From: Spirochaetaceae bacterium UBA4077
GTDB lineage: Bacteria > Spirochaetota > Spirochaetia > Treponematales > Rectinemataceae
Reading direction: 5' to 3'
Length of the DNA stretch: 23,149 bases
Assembly (NCBI GenBank): GCA_002383375.1
Contig: DFYR01000043.1
Location: 1-23,149, forward strand
This document shows, one piece after another, positions 1 through 9,301 of this stretch. The notes beneath the pieces are model-generated. The model saw nothing but the letters and a program-made list of their open reading frames with translations, had not been told where the DNA came from and ran no database searches. How positions within the stretch are numbered: the stretch's first letter is position 1; each line of letters starts with the position of its first letter. A program made the translations under genes and the position numbers.

Positions 1-1890
1 ATCATACAGGGTTACAAGACCGGACGCGGAATCGTGCAGATGCGCGCCCGCGCATTTGTAGAGACACACAAGAAGACCGAGCGACAGTCAATCATCGTCA
101 CCGAGATCCCCTACCAGGTGAACAAGGCGAACCTTGTGGCCAAGATAGCCGAACTGGTCAGGGAAAAGAAGATAGAGGGTATTTCGGATCTTCGTGACGA
201 GTCGGACCGTGACGGCATGCGTATTGTCATCGATCTGAAACGGGACGAGAACCCCCAGGTGATCCTCAATCACCTCTACAAGCAGACACAGATGCAGTGC
301 TCCTTCGGCATCAATATGCTGGCCATTGCAGGAGGTCGTCCCAAGCTGCTGAACCTGCGGGACGCCATCGGCCATTTCATCGACCACCGACGGGAGATAG
401 TTACCCGGCGCACCATCTTCGAGTTGAAAAAGGCCGAGGCGCGCGCCCATATCCTCGAAGGCCTGAAGATAGCCCTGGACTGGCTGGATGCGGTCATCGA
501 GCTGATCCGGGCCTCCAGGAACCCGGAAGAGGCCAGGGCGGGCCTTATGGCGGGCGACTTCTCGGATCCGGAATATTTGAGCAAGCTGGGAATACCGGGT
601 TCCGTTTTCAACGGAAGCGTACACCTTTCTGACAAACAGGCCCAGGCAATCCTGGAGATGCGGCTGCAGCGCCTCACCGGGCTCGAGCGTGAGAAGATCA
701 TCCAGGAATATACGGATATCCTCAGGCTTATTGCCCGTCTCAAGGAGATACTTGCTTCGGAGTCGGAGATACTGAAGATCATCGTTGGCGAACTGACCGA
801 ACTGAAGGAGAAATTCGGGGATGAACGCCGCACCGAGATCGTGGATCAGACGGCCGATATTTCCCTTGAGGACACTATCGTAGAAGAAGATGTGGTGGTC
901 ACGGTTTCCCACAGCGGCTATATCAAGCGGACCGCTGTATCCCAGTACCGGTCCCAGCGCAGGGGGGGCAAGGGCAAATCGGGGATGAAGACCAAGGAGG
1001 AGGATTTCGTTGAGCACCTCTTCGTAGCCTCCAGCAAGGACTTCATGATGTTCTTCACGGATACGGGACGTGTCTATCTGCTGAAGGTGTACGAGATACC
1101 GGAAGGTGGAAGGGCTACCCGGGGCAAGGCCATCGTGAATCTGCTGAACCTCCAGGCAGGAGAGAATATCGCCACGATACTTTCCGTCAAGGGTTTTGAC
1201 GACGACCGCAACCTGATCATGGCTACCCGTTGCGGAGTCGTAAAAAAGAGCCCCCTCAAGGAATACGCCAACATCAGGAGCGGCGGCATCAACGCGGTCA
1301 ACCTGGATGAAAACGATAAATTGATCAGCGTGGCCATTACCGATGGACAGCAGGACGTCCTGCTGGCTTCAAGGAACGGCAAGTCTATCCGCTTCCATGA
1401 AGAGGACGCCCGGCCCATGGGCAGGGTCTCCCGCGGTGTCCGTGGTATGTCCCTGGATGCGGATGACGTGGTAATCGGTATGGAGATCATCAATCCCAAC
1501 GCCGTATCCTCCACCATTTTCACAGTAACGGAAAATGGTTTCGGCAAGCGCACCTCACTGGATGAATACCGCTTGCAAAGCCGTGGCGGCAAAGGTATCA
1601 TCACCATCAAAACTACGGAACGCAACGGTTGCGTGGTGGATATAAAGCAGGTAACAGACGAAAACGACCTGATGCTCATTACCGACCAGGGGAAGATCAT
1701 CCGCATGTCGGTGTCGGGATTCGGAGTAATCGGCCGCAACACCCAGGGGGTAAGGCTGATGGTCACCGAGGAGAATGAGCGCATAGTCGCCGTGGCCCGT
1801 CTTGCTGAGAAGGACGAAGGAGACGATGGGGACGAGCCCGTGACCGGGGAAGAAGCCCCGACCGTCCTGGAGGATGGAGACGAAGTGTAG
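1..1890 (+). CDS. gyrA: DNA gyrase subunit A, C-terminal part (5' end outside window)
   Basis: Gyrase A is the breakage-reunion subunit of the GyrA2GyrB2 complex that introduces negative supercoils using ATP. The reading frame is open from the first base, so the N-terminus with the catalytic tyrosine lies outside the window; by family comparison about 230 residues are missing. The visible part covers the end of the tower domain (VTEIPYQVNKANL, then GISDLRDESDRDGMRIVI), the coiled coil (TRRTIFELKKAEARAHILEGL), and the six-bladed C-terminal DNA-wrapping pinwheel. The GyrA box QRRGGKG is intact at 955-975 (visible residues 319-325), which separates gyrase from topoisomerase IV ParC. The protein ends in an acidic tail rich in Asp and Glu, as in many GyrA proteins. 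gpsA follows after 63 nt. The identity is secure; the only gap is the missing 5' part. Confidence 0.97.
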   Translation: MIQGYKTGRGIVQMRARAFVETHKKTERQSIIVTEIPYQVNKANLVAKIAELVREKKIEGISDLRDESDRDGMRIVIDLKRDENPQVILNHLYKQTQMQCSFGINMLAIAGGRPKLLNLRDAIGHFIDHRREIVTRRTIFELKKAEARAHILEGLKIALDWLDAVIELIRASRNPEEARAGLMAGDFSDPEYLSKLGIPGSVFNGSVHLSDKQAQAILEMRLQRLTGLEREKIIQEYTDILRLIARLKEILASESEILKIIVGELTELKEKFGDERRTEIVDQTADISLEDTIVEEDVVVTVSHSGYIKRTAVSQYRSQRRGGKGKSGMKTKEEDFVEHLFVASSKDFMMFFTDTGRVYLLKVYEIPEGGRATRGKAIVNLLNLQAGENIATILSVKGFDDDRNLIMATRCGVVKKSPLKEYANIRSGGINAVNLDENDKLISVAITDGQQDVLLASRNGKSIRFHEEDARPMGRVSRGVRGMSLDADDVVIGMEIINPNAVSSTIFTVTENGFGKRTSLDEYRLQSRGGKGIITIKTTERNGCVVDIKQVTDENDLMLITDQGKIIRMSVSGFGVIGRNTQGVRLMVTEENERIVAVARLAEKDEGDDGDEPVTGEEAPTVLEDGDEV

Positions 1891-1953
1891 GGGGAATTGT
1901 TTTGAAATAACAGGCCACGGTGGGGGTAATCGCCGTGTGGAGAGGAGAGTTAT

Positions 1954-2967
1954 ATGAGAACCATAGGTGTAATAGGGGCCGGCAGCTGGGGCACGACGCT
2001 GGCGGATCTCCTCGCCAGGAAGGGGCACGATACAACCCTTTGGGCTTACGAGGCCGAACTGGTCAAGGAGATGGAGGAGACGCGCATCAACTCCGTGTTC
2101 CTCCCTGACATTACACTTTCTCCCAGGTTGCGTTTCACCAATTCCCTCCGTGATGCCGCGTCGGAAAAGGAAATCGTGCTGTTCGTGGCCCCTACCCAGG
2201 TCTTCAGAGGGGTCATGAAGGGAGTCAGCCCTTATCTGGGCGAAGAGACCCTGCTGGTGAACGCCGCGAAGGGGGTGGAACTGGATACCCTCATGACCAT
2301 TTCCCAGATCAGCGCCGACCTTCTGCCTCCCCGTTTATTCGAAAATTTCTGCGTCCTTTCAGGTCCCAGCTTCGCGCGTGAGGTTGCCATGGAAATGCCC
2401 ACGGCGGTGGTCGCGGCATCCCCGGACGGGATGGTTGCGCGTCGTGTTCAGGAAGCTTTTTCAACTCCCTCTTTCCGGGTATACACCAACAGTGACATGG
2501 TCGGCGTGGAACTTGGAGGTTCCATCAAGAACGTCATAGCCATCGCGGCCGGCATTTCCGATGGCCTGGGTCTGGGATACAACCCCAGGGCGGCCCTCAT
2601 CACCAGGGGCCTGGCGGAAATGGCCCGGCTCGGTCTGGCCATGGGAGCTCACTCTTCCACCTTCGCCGGTCTGGCCGGAATGGGTGATCTGGTGCTGACT
2701 TGCACCGGCGACCTGTCACGCAATCGTACAGTCGGCATGCGGCTCGGCCAGGGGAAAAAGCTGGCGGAAATCCTCTCAGGGATGCGAATGGTGGCCGAAG
2801 GTGTTAAAACGACGGAATCAGCGTATCGTCTGGCTCAGCGTATCGGCGTGGAAATGCCGATTACCGAGCAGGTTTACCGGGTCCTCTATGAAGACAAATC
2901 ACCCCGTCAGGCGGTATTGGACCTTATGACCAGGGATCTCAAAGCGGAGGGGCTGGAATTCAGCTGA
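1954..2967 (+). CDS. gpsA: NAD(P)-dependent glycerol-3-phosphate dehydrogenase
   Basis: This cytosolic enzyme reduces dihydroxyacetone phosphate to sn-glycerol 3-phosphate, the backbone precursor for phospholipids. The 337-residue length is normal for the family. The N-terminal Rossmann motif GAGSWGT lies at residues 8-14. The family signature SGPSFAREV is present near residue 139, and the catalytic-lysine region GGSIKNVIAIAAG near residue 190, followed by the C-terminal domain motif NPRAALITRGLAEM. The start is supported by an AGGAG ribosome binding site at 1943-1947, 6 nt upstream of the ATG. It lies 63 nt after gyrA in the same direction, so co-transcription is possible. Nothing in the sequence looks truncated or unusual. 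Confidence 0.96.
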   Translation: MRTIGVIGAGSWGTTLADLLARKGHDTTLWAYEAELVKEMEETRINSVFLPDITLSPRLRFTNSLRDAASEKEIVLFVAPTQVFRGVMKGVSPYLGEETLLVNAAKGVELDTLMTISQISADLLPPRLFENFCVLSGPSFAREVAMEMPTAVVAASPDGMVARRVQEAFSTPSFRVYTNSDMVGVELGGSIKNVIAIAAGISDGLGLGYNPRAALITRGLAEMARLGLAMGAHSSTFAGLAGMGDLVLTCTGDLSRNRTVGMRLGQGKKLAEILSGMRMVAEGVKTTESAYRLAQRIGVEMPITEQVYRVLYEDKSPRQAVLDLMTRDLKAEGLEFS

Positions 2968-3133
2968 CAGTTTCCCGGCGCCGAGGGATTCCGAAATATT
3001 GATTTACCGGAACCGCGAAAGCCAGCCTGACGCCGGTATACGGGCGGCATATCGAACTTTAAGAGTCATTAATATCTTCCATAAAGACAAGCGACAAGTC
3101 GGCGCTTCCCCTCAACCTGCCTTTTCGTAGCCG
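2968..3133. other. Intergenic region between gpsA and the sensor kinase block
   Basis: This 166-nt spacer holds no gene I can support. A near-palindromic CCGGTATACGGG lies around 3030-3050 and could be an operator, but it is a single copy. I see no convincing intrinsic terminator and no clear -35/-10 pair, although the AT-richer stretch around 3055-3085 is the likeliest place for a promoter of the downstream kinases. Confidence 0.3.
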
Positions 3134-5425
3134 GTGTCCATGAAACTTCACCTTACCATACGAGTGAAACTGTTTCTGTCCATCCTGCTTGCAATCCTGG
3201 CTTCCTATTCCCTTCTGCTTGTCACAACCGTCCGTAATATAAACGCATCGTTCGAGGAAAAGATATCCAGGGATCTGGAAGTAAATCTGCATTTTGTCAG
3301 ATACCAGTTGTTCGCCGGCGCCAATCAGATAAAGTACGCGCTTCTTCTCCCCGCTAACCGGCCGAAAACAAAAGAGTATCTGTTGAAAAGAAACAAAGCT
3401 GAACTTTCCGGAATTCTTCACAGTATCAAGGATACACATCCGTTCATCAGCTTCGCCGATTTCGTGGATGCCAACGGAAAGACGGTCGCGAGCCTCAGCG
3501 ACAGGAAAGGCGCATCTTCCCACGAACTGGAGGCCCTTTCAAAAACGGCCCTGGACAAGAGGGAACCGGTCATTTCCTGCGAACTGGCAATGCCGGCTCT
3601 ATTGATGAACGACGTAAGCAATACGGCCGGTTCCCTGAAAAAATCCGGTGAGCCTCTCCTTGTGGCGGCCGTTGCCATCCCTGTCATCGACGAGACCTCA
3701 AGGACCCTCGGAGCGCTTATTTCGGGGGTTCCGGTAACCAGGGACTCTGTCATCCCGTACCGTCTCCAGGAAGCCTTCGGGGGCGAACTGCATGTTACTT
3801 TTCACCAGAGGAATCTCAGACCTTTTACCGGCGTGGAAGAGGATCTGGAACTGCCTCCAGAGACGACAGAGACTATTCTCTCTTATCTGGCAAGGGGCGC
3901 CGCCTATCGTGGGGAGATTTCCATCGGTGACTCTCCTTTCAAAGCCGTCTTTGAACCATTGCGCAATGTCAGAGGTGAATTGGTCGGGGCGCTGTCAGTG
4001 GCGCTTTCCGGAGACTATTTCCAGAAGATGAAAAAGGAGAGTCTGGGCGGCATTCTTGTGTCGGCATTGTTCGGGGCGCTCTTTTCCCTTCTCATAGCGT
4101 ATCTTGCTTCGAGATACTTCGCCGTTCCGCTGAAAGAGCTTTCGCGAGGCGTCCAGTGTATCGAAGCAGGTAATCTCGATTATCGTGTCGCCATTGACTC
4201 CCCGGACGAATTCGGCGCCCTTGCCGGATCATTCAACAGAATGGCCGATTCCCTTCGTGACAGGGACAAGACCATCAGGGCGAAAACCTTCGACCTTGAG
4301 GCGCTCAACCGCTGTCTCCACGAGATGAATGATCTCCTTGAGTCCAATGTTACCGAGAGAACCGCGGAACTGGAGATGGAAAAGGGACGGCTGGAGGCGA
4401 TACTGACAAGCATGGCGGAAGGGATGGTGGTTACGGACCGCGAAAACCGTGTAACCCTGTTTAATCCGGCGGCCCAGAGAATCTTCGGCATGGCCCCCTA
4501 CAAGATGATAGGACGTCAAATTGACAACATTGATGTAAAAGGCGGATTCCACCACCTGGTAAACAGCATACGCGATATGCGGACAGGGGATCTCCTTACC
4601 GGGGGTGAGAAGGACATCAGCATCGACGGAAAAAAACTGTTGGTAAATTTCTCTCCCCTTCTGGACAAGTCCTGGGAATTCGCTGGCGTCGTCATGTCCA
4701 TTCGCGATGTGACCCGGGAAGAAGAAGTGGACCGGATGAAGACGGAATTCATTTCAACGGTTTCCCACGAACTGAAGACACCCCTTACCTCCATGAAGGG
4801 TTCCCTTCAGTTGATCCTCGGTAGAGAAAACAAGGGTTCGGAGATGGAACGCGAACTGCTGCGAGTCTGCCTGAGAAATACCGATCGCCTCATAAGGCTG
4901 ATCAACGATATACTGGACATCAGCAGGATAGAGTCGGGAAGGGTTGATTTCGAGATGAAGCCCGACTCCATTGAAAAAATAGTATCTGAATCCATTGATG
5001 AGATAACCGGTTTCGCGAAAGAACACGGCGTGCGAGTTGCCCAGGATCCGGATCCGGGTCTTCCGCCTGTGTTCTGCAACCATGACAGGCTGATCCAGGT
5101 GCTGACGAACCTTCTGTCCAATGCCGTGAAGTTTTCAGCGGCCGGGAAAACAATCAGGGTCGGCGCGCACAGGGAGAATGGTTACCTGGTGGTGTCCGTT
5201 TACGACCAGGGAGAAACCATAGATTCCAGGGATCGGGAAAAGCTCTTTCAGAAGTTTCCCCAATTGCGCGGCTCGAATAACGGTGAGCGCGGTGGGACGG
5301 GTCTGGGCCTGGCCATCTGCAAGGAGATAATCGATCGGCACCACGGCAGGATATATCACAGAGCAGGAAAAGACGGCGGGAACATCTTCTGTTTCACTGT
5401 TCCCGTTCACGGGGAACAAACATGA
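3134..5425 (+). CDS. Membrane sensor histidine kinase (sensor-HAMP-PAS-HisKA-HATPase)
   Basis: A transmembrane two-component sensor kinase of about 763 residues. One transmembrane helix lies at about 11-33. An extracytoplasmic Cache-like sensing region spans about 34-300, with a second helix at 305-330. HAMP is at about 331-385, a coiled-coil linker at 385-420, and a PAS domain at about 418-530. The HisKA dimerisation domain carries the phospho-accepting His545 in VSHELKTPLTS. The ATPase domain has N-box Asn663 (LLSNAVKF) and G2 box GGTGLGLAI (720-728). The G1 box reads DQGETI (691-696), where most kinases have DxGxG, so the second glycine is replaced. The start may be GTG 3134 or ATG 3140; neither has a good Shine-Dalgarno. 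The stop overlaps the next start as ATGA at 5422-5425, so the two proteins are probably translated together and act in one relay. The ligand is unknown. Confidence 0.93.
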   Translation: MSMKLHLTIRVKLFLSILLAILASYSLLLVTTVRNINASFEEKISRDLEVNLHFVRYQLFAGANQIKYALLLPANRPKTKEYLLKRNKAELSGILHSIKDTHPFISFADFVDANGKTVASLSDRKGASSHELEALSKTALDKREPVISCELAMPALLMNDVSNTAGSLKKSGEPLLVAAVAIPVIDETSRTLGALISGVPVTRDSVIPYRLQEAFGGELHVTFHQRNLRPFTGVEEDLELPPETTETILSYLARGAAYRGEISIGDSPFKAVFEPLRNVRGELVGALSVALSGDYFQKMKKESLGGILVSALFGALFSLLIAYLASRYFAVPLKELSRGVQCIEAGNLDYRVAIDSPDEFGALAGSFNRMADSLRDRDKTIRAKTFDLEALNRCLHEMNDLLESNVTERTAELEMEKGRLEAILTSMAEGMVVTDRENRVTLFNPAAQRIFGMAPYKMIGRQIDNIDVKGGFHHLVNSIRDMRTGDLLTGGEKDISIDGKKLLVNFSPLLDKSWEFAGVVMSIRDVTREEEVDRMKTEFISTVSHELKTPLTSMKGSLQLILGRENKGSEMERELLRVCLRNTDRLIRLINDILDISRIESGRVDFEMKPDSIEKIVSESIDEITGFAKEHGVRVAQDPDPGLPPVFCNHDRLIQVLTNLLSNAVKFSAAGKTIRVGAHRENGYLVVSVYDQGETIDSRDREKLFQKFPQLRGSNNGERGGTGLGLAICKEIIDRHHGRIYHRAGKDGGNIFCFTVPVHGEQT

Positions 5426-6975
5426 CAGCGGCGCAAGAGAAAATACTGATTGTCGATGACGAAGCCGATATCGCTCTCATACTGAAACTGCAACTGGAAG
5501 ACGCGGGATATGCCACCAGTCGCGCCAGGGACGGCATGGAGGCCCTGGATATTATGGAGAGGGAAAGCTACTCCCTGGTGCTTCTGGACATCAAACTGCC
5601 TAAGCTTGATGGAATAGGAGTCCTGGAAAGGCTGGACCCGTCTCCCAGGGATCAGGCGGTAATCATGATGACCGCCCACGGAAGCGAGAAGATGGCCGTG
5701 GAGTGCATGAAAAAGGGCGCTCTCGACTATATCGCCAAGCCGTTTTCCGCTGAGGACCTGCTGAACAAGGTTGAACGGGCGCTGGAGTTCAACAAGAACA
5801 GGAAGCAAATCAACAGTCTCCAGCGTCAGTTGGAGGAAGAGCGGAAAAAGATGGAGGCCATTCTGAGCGGCATGGCTGACATGCTGGTCGCGGTAGATGA
5901 AGAGGGGCGGGTGATAAGTGTCAACCGCGCGGCGGAGGAGTCCTTCGGCCTTGAAAAAGGCGCCTATCTGGGAATGCCGGTAGAGGACCTTGTGAAAATC
6001 GCTGACCTGCCTCTCCGGCGCCTCCCATGCCGGATAGTTCTGGAAACCGGGATCCCCTGCCTTGATGTCACATACAACGTGCGGAGCCGCGGCCGTGTCG
6101 TGCCGGTGCTTTCCAGCGCGACTCCCTTGTTCGGGGCCTCAGGAGCCCTCCTGGGAAGCATGGAGATTCTGCGGGATATTTCCCACCTGAAGGCGCTGGA
6201 TAAGGAACGGGAGGAATTCGTCAGCATGCTTACCCATGACCTGAAGACCCCCCTCACCGCAGTACTAGGTTCCATAGACCTGGTGAGGGAGAGCCGCCTT
6301 GGCCCGGTAAACGATGAGCAGAAGGATTATCTGGATTCGGCTGTGGAAAGTTGCGGCGAGATGGTGGAGATGATAGATACCCTTCTGGACGTCTACCGCT
6401 TCGAATCTGGCAAGATGGCGCTTGCCTTTACGGAAGAGGACTTCGGATCGCTCATACGCAAGGCCGCCTCATCTTTCCGTTCCCTGGCGGAGCGCTCGGG
6501 CATCCGCTTTTCCATCCTTGTGGAAGACGGCCTTCCTGATGTCAGGGTTGACCGGAACAAGGTGGTGCGTCTGTTTGGTAACCTGTTTTCCAACGCCTTC
6601 AAATTCACTCCCGAAGGGGGAGCGGTCGAGGTTTCCGCGCTGATGCTTGAAGATCCGTCGACAGTCCTGGAAAATATTCCCCCAGGCACCTATCCATTGG
6701 ATAAACTACCTAAGAAAGGCCCTTTCATGATGGCGCGGGTTCTGGATACCGGGACCGGCATACCTCGCGAAGCCCTCAGCACCATTTTCGACAAATTCGT
6801 GCAGGCAAAGCATCGCAGAGCCGGTAAAACCAAGGGAAGCGGTCTGGGGCTGGCCTTCTGCCGCAAGGTCATGGATGCGCATAACGGCTACATCTGGGTT
6901 GAGAGTGATCCGGGCAGAGGGAGCTCTTTTTCGGTCCTCTTTCCCGTTCAGCACGGCAATCAGGCCACACCGTGA
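5422..6975 (+). CDS. Hybrid receiver-PAS-histidine kinase, cytosolic
   Basis: A soluble 517-residue protein with an N-terminal receiver domain followed by a PAS domain and a kinase core. Receiver residues are complete: acidic pair Asp12/Asp13, phospho-acceptor Asp56 in LVLLDIKLP, Thr84 and Lys106 in YIAKPF. A coiled coil (about 125-150) leads into PAS (about 145-255). HisKA follows with His272 in LTHDLKTPLTA, and the ATPase domain has Asn391 (NLFSNAFKF), G1 DTGTGIP (442-448) and G2 GSGLGLAF (472-479). There are no membrane segments and no DNA-binding domain. The 4-nt overlap with the upstream membrane kinase suggests that kinase phosphorylates this receiver, which would then tune this second kinase. 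The final output regulator is not in this window. Family assignment is firm; partner assignment is inference. Confidence 0.93.
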   Translation: MTAAQEKILIVDDEADIALILKLQLEDAGYATSRARDGMEALDIMERESYSLVLLDIKLPKLDGIGVLERLDPSPRDQAVIMMTAHGSEKMAVECMKKGALDYIAKPFSAEDLLNKVERALEFNKNRKQINSLQRQLEEERKKMEAILSGMADMLVAVDEEGRVISVNRAAEESFGLEKGAYLGMPVEDLVKIADLPLRRLPCRIVLETGIPCLDVTYNVRSRGRVVPVLSSATPLFGASGALLGSMEILRDISHLKALDKEREEFVSMLTHDLKTPLTAVLGSIDLVRESRLGPVNDEQKDYLDSAVESCGEMVEMIDTLLDVYRFESGKMALAFTEEDFGSLIRKAASSFRSLAERSGIRFSILVEDGLPDVRVDRNKVVRLFGNLFSNAFKFTPEGGAVEVSALMLEDPSTVLENIPPGTYPLDKLPKKGPFMMARVLDTGTGIPREALSTIFDKFVQAKHRRAGKTKGSGLGLAFCRKVMDAHNGYIWVESDPGRGSSFSVLFPVQHGNQATP

Positions 6976-7006
6976 GCCGGGACGCGGTTGTTATGGGGGT
7001 AAAGCG

Positions 7007-8974
7007 ATGAAGAAACGCGGAAGTGAACGTCGTTTCCGGGAAACGCAACCTGAGAATATCTTCAGGACCATGAGCAATTCCCCGCTGTCCATCTTTTTCC
7101 AGGACAGGGAGCTCCGGTATACCAGGCTCTGCAATCCATTGCCGGGAATGAATTCCAATCATGTCCTTTCCAGGACGGACGAAGAGCTTTTTTCTCCTGA
7201 AAACGCCGCGAGGCTCACGGAAGTGAAGAGCAGGGCGCTGGATGGCGAGACGGTGCTCAAGGAGGAGATATTTCTCATCAGCAACGGCGAAAGGTCTTTT
7301 TTCGAGATATCCGTTGAGCCGGTCCGGGACGAGGCGGGCGCCATATCGGGAATCAGCGGCGTTATGGTGGATGTAACGGAGAAGAAGCGGATCGAGAGCT
7401 CCCTCGCCAAATCGGAAGAATTGCTGCGCCGGGTTCTGGAGACCATACCCGATCTTCTGTCGGTGCAGGATCGCCGGATGCGCATCCTCTACAGCAACTG
7501 GCATGGCGGTTATGAGTATGTGCCGGAAGAGATGCGCAATGGACATCCCTACTGTTATGACGCCTATTATCCCGAAAAGGGAGGCGAGTGCGAACCATGC
7601 CACGTGCGGGAGGTCTTCAGAACGGGCAGGCCCTTCTCCACGGAAAAGGTAAATCCCCACATCGGCTGCATGGAGGCCCACGCATATCCGGTGTTTGATG
7701 AATCCGGAGAAGTGGTGATGGTCATCGAGCACATTCGCGACATCACGGATCTGAAGCGTTCCGAAGAGCGGTTATCGCGCATAAACGATGTCTTCCTGGA
7801 ATTCGGGGCCGATGTGGATGAGAACATCAACCGTATCACGACCCTGTGCGGAGAGCAGCTGCACGCACGGTTCGCCTTGTACAACCGGCTGGAAGACGGC
7901 CATCTCCATGCAATAGGCCGCTGGCGCACCCCGCCGGATTTTCCCTCACAAGAGGCGCCGGAGGGCCGAGTCTGCTTTGAACTCATCCGGGGAGGGGTGA
8001 ATTGCGCGAGCGTGATCCGGGATCTTCCCGGCTCATCCTTTGCCGCGACCGACCCGAATGTGCTCCGCTACGGCCTGAAGACCTGTGTGGGCGGCGCGGT
8101 ATCCTTTGACGGTATCACCATCGGCGCCCTCTGTGTCTTCTATGAAGATGACTATGTCCCCAGTGAGGAAGAAAAGAGGCTCCTGGGAATCCTCGCCGGC
8201 GCCATAGGAATCGAGGAGAAGCGGAAGAGGGCGGAAGAGGAGATCCGCATGCTGAACCTGGAACTGGAAAAAAGGGTTTCCCAGAGGACAGCCCAGCTGG
8301 AGTCGGCCAATCGTGAGCTGGAGGCCTTCGGATATTCCGTTTCCCACGACCTTCATACCCCGCTAATGATAATTGACGGTTTTTCCCGCGAGCTGAGGGA
8401 GAAATATGCCGACCGGCTCGATGAACAGGGCCGCTCCTACCTGGAAAAGATCCAGGCCGCCGGAAGGCGAATGGGTATTCGAATAGATGCCATTATGCGG
8501 CTTTTCACCCTCTCCAGCGGTGATATTAACAGGGAGGAAACCGATCTCAGCCGTCTGGCGCAACTGACTGCCGCGGACCTTCGCCAGCGTGAGCCTGACC
8601 GCAGGGTTGAGTTCGCCATAGAGCCGGGTGTGCGAGCGCAATGCGACAAGCGCCTGGTGAAGGCCGTTCTGGAGAATCTGCTGGGAAATTCCTGGAAGTA
8701 TACGGCCCGCCGCGATTGTCCGCTGATAGAATTCGGCGAAACCAGGCATGGCGACGAGACTGTGTACTTCGTCAGGGATAACGGGGTAGGTTTTTCCATG
8801 GAACAGGCCGGAAAGCTCTTTCTTCCCTTTCAGCGCCTCCATGACGAAGGGGAGTTTGCCGGGCACGGCATAGGCCTTGCCATGGTGAAGCGGATCATCG
8901 ATCGCCACGGCGGCCGCATCTGGGCCGAGGCCGCGCTGGACAAGGGCGCGACGTTCTATTTCACCCTGCCTTAG
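7007..8974 (+). CDS. Soluble sensor histidine kinase, PAS-PAS-GAF-HisKA-HATPase
   Basis: A 655-residue cytosolic sensor kinase with no membrane segment. The first PAS spans about 15-128 and the second about 135-250. A GAF domain lies at about 255-405, a coiled coil at about 408-440, then HisKA with His447 (YSVSHDLHTPL). The ATPase domain has Asn561 (NLLGNSWKY), G1 DNGVGF (591-596) and G2 GHGIGLAM. The kinase core is of the type often seen in phytochrome-like and PAS/GAF kinases. The second PAS contains Cys183 and the cluster CEPCH (195-199), a variant of a cysteine motif common in deltaproteobacterial PAS domains. I chose ATG 7007 because it begins a normal sequence 31 nt after the previous gene with GGGGGT upstream. 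The frame is open back to 6875, but that extension overlaps the previous gene. Confidence 0.9.
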   Translation: MKKRGSERRFRETQPENIFRTMSNSPLSIFFQDRELRYTRLCNPLPGMNSNHVLSRTDEELFSPENAARLTEVKSRALDGETVLKEEIFLISNGERSFFEISVEPVRDEAGAISGISGVMVDVTEKKRIESSLAKSEELLRRVLETIPDLLSVQDRRMRILYSNWHGGYEYVPEEMRNGHPYCYDAYYPEKGGECEPCHVREVFRTGRPFSTEKVNPHIGCMEAHAYPVFDESGEVVMVIEHIRDITDLKRSEERLSRINDVFLEFGADVDENINRITTLCGEQLHARFALYNRLEDGHLHAIGRWRTPPDFPSQEAPEGRVCFELIRGGVNCASVIRDLPGSSFAATDPNVLRYGLKTCVGGAVSFDGITIGALCVFYEDDYVPSEEEKRLLGILAGAIGIEEKRKRAEEEIRMLNLELEKRVSQRTAQLESANRELEAFGYSVSHDLHTPLMIIDGFSRELREKYADRLDEQGRSYLEKIQAAGRRMGIRIDAIMRLFTLSSGDINREETDLSRLAQLTAADLRQREPDRRVEFAIEPGVRAQCDKRLVKAVLENLLGNSWKYTARRDCPLIEFGETRHGDETVYFVRDNGVGFSMEQAGKLFLPFQRLHDEGEFAGHGIGLAMVKRIIDRHGGRIWAEAALDKGATFYFTLP

Positions 8975-8995
8975 GCGGCGGAAACCGGGGGCTCC

Positions 8996-9301
8996 ATGAC
9001 TTTGGGACGTGAAGATTTTTTCAGGACCCTGGCCGGTGACATCGCCGACTGGGGGGAAAGGTTTCTCCGGGTGCGCGCCGGGTGCGGGGAGGAGGCTGCC
9101 GGGCAGGTGCTGGGGGGGATTGCCGAGTGGCTGGGCACCGACCTGGTGGACGGCATGCCGGTAATAGCCCTGGAACGGTGGAACATTCTGGACGCGCTTG
9201 CTGAGGAGCTGCTCCAGGGATGCCGGGCGTCCGCCGCCGGTGAAGCCGGGGCGGAAGAAAGGGTCCGGCGGATAATCGCCAGGGCGCGGGAACTGTCATG
9301 A
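8996..9301 (+). CDS. Small conserved-looking protein of unknown function, coupled to the radical SAM gene
   Basis: I do not recognise this 101-residue protein. It is soluble, predicted mostly helical, and mixed in charge, with a central hydrophobic segment around LGGIAEWLGTDLVDGMPVIAL and two cysteines (about 30 and 77). It has no signal peptide and no CxxC motif. A GGGGG ribosome binding site at 8987-8991 precedes the ATG by 4 nt. It starts 21 nt after the PAS-GAF kinase, and its stop overlaps the radical SAM start as ATGA (9298-9301), a strong sign of translational coupling. Its size would suit a partner or chaperone of the radical SAM enzyme. I see no resemblance to PqqD-type recognition domains and no repetitive core that would suggest a peptide substrate. 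The coding call rests on position, overlap and codon usage like its neighbours. Confidence 0.75.
   Translation: MTLGREDFFRTLAGDIADWGERFLRVRAGCGEEAAGQVLGGIAEWLGTDLVDGMPVIALERWNILDALAEELLQGCRASAAGEAGAEERVRRIIARARELS

Noticed and set aside
88..1017. Minus-strand open frame of 309 codons opposite gyrA
   Set aside because: It lies entirely within the well-conserved gyrA coding region and matches no family; a shadow caused by codon bias.
7589..7603. CxxCH as a c-type haem site
   Set aside because: The protein has no signal peptide, and c-type haem attachment takes place outside the cytoplasm; the motif fits a cysteine-rich PAS variant better.
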